NCBI RefSeq assembly: GCF_000346465.2
Contig: NC_034013.1
Span: 17,977,624 to 18,041,623 of the forward strand
Source: Prunus persica
Taxonomy: Eukaryota; Streptophyta; Magnoliopsida; Rosales; Rosaceae
DNA: 64,000 bases
Direction: 5' to 3'
In this document: piece after piece, positions 61,925 through 64,000 of the stretch
Numbering within the stretch: position 1 is the first letter of the stretch
How the letters are laid out: every line of letters starts with the position of its first letter
The notes under the pieces: generated by a model
Databases searched by the model: none
The model's input: only the letters and a program-made list of their open reading frames with translations
What the model was told of the DNA's origin: nothing
Position numbers and translations under genes: made by a program

Positions 61925-62719
61925 AATTGAACCGAGGGAGAAAGGGATGTCATCGAGGGCGAACCATCCGTGCCTCTGTTTCGAGGGAGAAAGAGATGTC
62001 ATGTGGCCAATTGCCTTGTTGATATGCATTCCAAATCTGGAGAAAGAGATGTCATGTGGCCAATTGCCTTGTTGATATGCATTCCAAATCTGGAGACATC
62101 GATGCTGCTACTAGAGTTGTGTTCGACTACATGCAACAAAGGAATGCTGTTTCTTGGACTTCACTAATGACAGGTTACGGAATGCACGGTTATCAGAGAC
62201 GAAGTCAGAGAATTATAGTTCATATACATTGCTTTCAAGCCTATATGCCAATGCCAGGCGCGCGTTGGAAAATGTGGCTAGAATCAGATCGCTAATGAAA
62301 CATATATACGGGCATCAAGAAGAGGCTCGGTTGCAGTTGGGTGCAAGGAAAGAAAGGAAATGCAGCCTTCTTTGTGGGTGATAGGACTCATCCAGAGTCT
62401 CAAGAAATTTATGAGACCCTTGCTGACTTGTTTAAACGGATCAAAGACATTTCGCACTTCACGATGTCGATTATGAAGAGAAAGGAGACCTTCTTTTCGA
62501 GCATAGTGAGAAGTTGGCTCTGGCCTATGCAATCCTAACTACTCCACCAGGTGCACCTATATCCGGATCACCAACAACTTACGTGTCTGTGGAGATTGCC
62601 ACGGTGCGATTACCTACATATATACATCCAAGATTGTTGAGCACGAAATCATATTGAGAGACTTAAGTCGCTTTCATCATTTGAAGAACGGATCCTGCTC
62701 CTGGGGAGGCTATTGGTGA
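61925..62719 (+). pseudogene. DYW-type PPR protein pseudogene fragment
   Basis: Pieces of the C-terminal part of a pentatricopeptide-repeat RNA-editing protein lie in different frames. In order they are: VANCLVDMHSKSGDIDAATR and NAVSWTSLMTGYGMHG (PPR/E region); YTLLSSLYANARR and VARIRSLMKH (E domain); GKKGNAAFFVGDRTHPESQE; then [36 protein letters not shown] and [17 protein letters not shown] with a stop (DYW deaminase domain). Intact relatives act in organelle C-to-U RNA editing. The N-terminal repeats are absent, the middle is deleted, the frame shifts several times, and about 56 bp is tandemly duplicated near 61986-62096. It is not functional as it stands. Confidence 0.8.
61986..62096 (+). 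repeat. Tandem duplication inside the PPR pseudogene
   Basis: The unit starting GAGAAAGAGATGTCATGTGG and running through GATATGCATTCCAAATCTGG occurs twice back to back (about 61986-62041 and 62041-62096). The copies are practically identical, so the duplication is recent. Confidence 0.85.
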
Positions 62720-63906
62720 CAAACAAGTTAATTATGCGCTAGTTGTGAGATATATATATAAAAGGTTTTATGGGATGGTGAAGAACACAAGTGCTACATT
62801 TATAAAAGCAATGGAAAACTGATGTCTTGATCATCTCAAAGCTGCTTTTTTTGTGACTATATGGATAGGATATAGGTAGATGAAGAAAGTAAATCATAGA
62901 AAATTGCGTATGATCCAATGCTTCTCCTCAAGCAATAGCAATAGATTGAAGGAATTAATTAAGCATAATGACTCCTTTTTATGGACTATGAAAAATGCAA
63001 TTCGTCACTAGCGGACAGATAATATTGCAAGGGTGGACAGACAAGCCATGCCAGCAAGGATGAATTTGATTTGGACTAGACATGAGGTTGGATAATGCAT
63101 GTCTTCACGATTGGTAACAACTATAGCGAGGGAGAGGTGAGAGAGGTAAGGTATGTTTGTCGGCAAACATTTTCTTGTGTCTCCACTCTCCGCGTACATA
63201 CAAAACAAAAAAATGGAAATGATTACACTAAAATGGATTCTCTCTCATGTCATGCATCAAAGTTAATTAACAAAAAAATTGAACCGATATTCTGATTTGA
63301 GATGTCGCGTGGTTATTTGTATTTTCTTTATGATTCTGATAACTGATTTTTGAAAAGGGGTATGAATCATGAAAGAGTTGAAGAGATGTTTAATTTGATA
63401 GGACAAGATATTCATGTAACTTTTTCTAAAGCCTTGAAGCTAGCTAAAGGGGGAGAGGCGGGCCACGCAGAACCAGAATATATATATATATATATATCTC
63501 TCTCTCTCTCTCAGGAAGGAGGTCTTGTCAGTTTTCATTAAAATTAAAAATAAAAATAACTCATCATCAGTATTTCCACCGGATAATTAGGAAATGATTA
63601 ACAAAATGGAAACTATCTCATCAGTAATTACTATAGACCTGTGAGATGATTAATTTCAAGTTGATATAGAAGAACCAATTAACATGCAGCATATATACAG
63701 AACTACAAAGAAAAAAAGGAAGGCAATGATTAATTATATATAGCTTAATTAGTTTATGAGGAAAAGCAAAAAATGAAGACCATAGAAAACAGTTAATTAA
63801 TTAGTCTATCTGATATAATGAGTAGTAGTAGACCCATAGAAAAGGCCTAGGCATAGCCAAGAGAAACAGAGACAGAGACAGAGAGACAGAGAGAAAGCTT
63901 GTAGTA
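62720..63906. other. Spacer left of the ZF-HD gene
   Basis: No gene is seen. It contains (TA)n(TC)n at 63479-63512 and is otherwise AT-rich; the right end is probably the 3' untranslated region of the minus-strand homeodomain gene. Confidence 0.5.
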
Positions 63907-64000
63907 CTACTGGGTAGTGAGAGAAGAGGCATTGCCAGTAGATGCAGAAGTAGAAGATGAGGAAAGGTTCTTGTGGTTATGCATCCACACCTTGAATACC
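63907..64000 (-). CDS. Zinc-finger homeodomain (ZF-HD) protein, 3' end only
   Basis: On the minus strand, from the window edge, the frame reads VFKVWMHNHKNL and continues into a Ser/Thr-rich tail to TAG at 63909-63907. KVWMHN(N)K is the hallmark of helix 3 of the ZF-HD homeodomain, where Met replaces the usual residue before HN. Only the last 31 codons are present; the zinc-finger part and start lie beyond the edge. ZF-HD proteins are plant transcription factors in floral and leaf development and stress. Confidence 0.75.
   Translation of the reverse strand, partial: VFKVWMHNHKNLSSSSTSASTGNASSLTTQ

Overview
This is nuclear DNA of a flowering plant. It has intron-rich genes with GT..AG borders, AT-rich spacers full of (GA)n/(CT)n microsatellites, and plant-specific families (KANADI, FAR1/FRS, ZF-HD, plant purple acid phosphatase, DYW-type PPR). 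The Cassandra-type TRIM LTRs and overall composition fit a woody eudicot, possibly Rosaceae; that assignment is an impression, not a test. I assembled the split genes by eye from splice borders, and every complete model sums to an exact number of codons.

Layout. 1-1490 holds a tandem cluster of Cassandra TRIM LTRs carrying 5S rRNA-derived sequence, next to a second, truncated TRIM. Then come a secreted purple acid phosphatase (1607-3402, minus), a 2-kb spacer with a MITE and an array of palindromic repeats, the RNA polymerase II subunit RPB4 (5522-6828, plus), a 7.7-kb spacer, and a KANADI transcription factor (14507-18143, plus).

19998-36525 is the most striking part: a 16.5-kb segment bounded by inverted repeats and flanked by a 9-bp direct repeat, as expected for a Mutator-like element (MULE). 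It carries an intact FAR1/MURA-type transposase with DDE residues, SWIM finger and zinc knuckle. It also carries an eight-exon plant-mobile-domain gene, a nine-exon HMG-like/Ulp1 cysteine-protease gene, a small unknown ORF, and a 99-bp-period minisatellite with a three-unit higher-order repeat. It appears to have landed about 0.5 kb upstream of a monoacylglycerol-lipase-like gene and split that gene from a G-box-rich segment now left of the element.

Right of the element lie the lipase-like gene (37022-42527, plus), an inositol polyphosphate 5-phosphatase (46232-48421, plus), histone N-terminal acetyltransferase NAA40 (49091-51318, minus) divergent from dihydroxyacetone kinase (52243-58238, plus), calmodulin (59401-61220, plus), a decayed DYW-PPR pseudogene (about 61925-62719), and the 3' end of a zinc-finger homeodomain gene running off the right edge (minus). 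The host genes are unrelated housekeeping, signalling and developmental genes. Only the genes inside the MULE look like a functional set.
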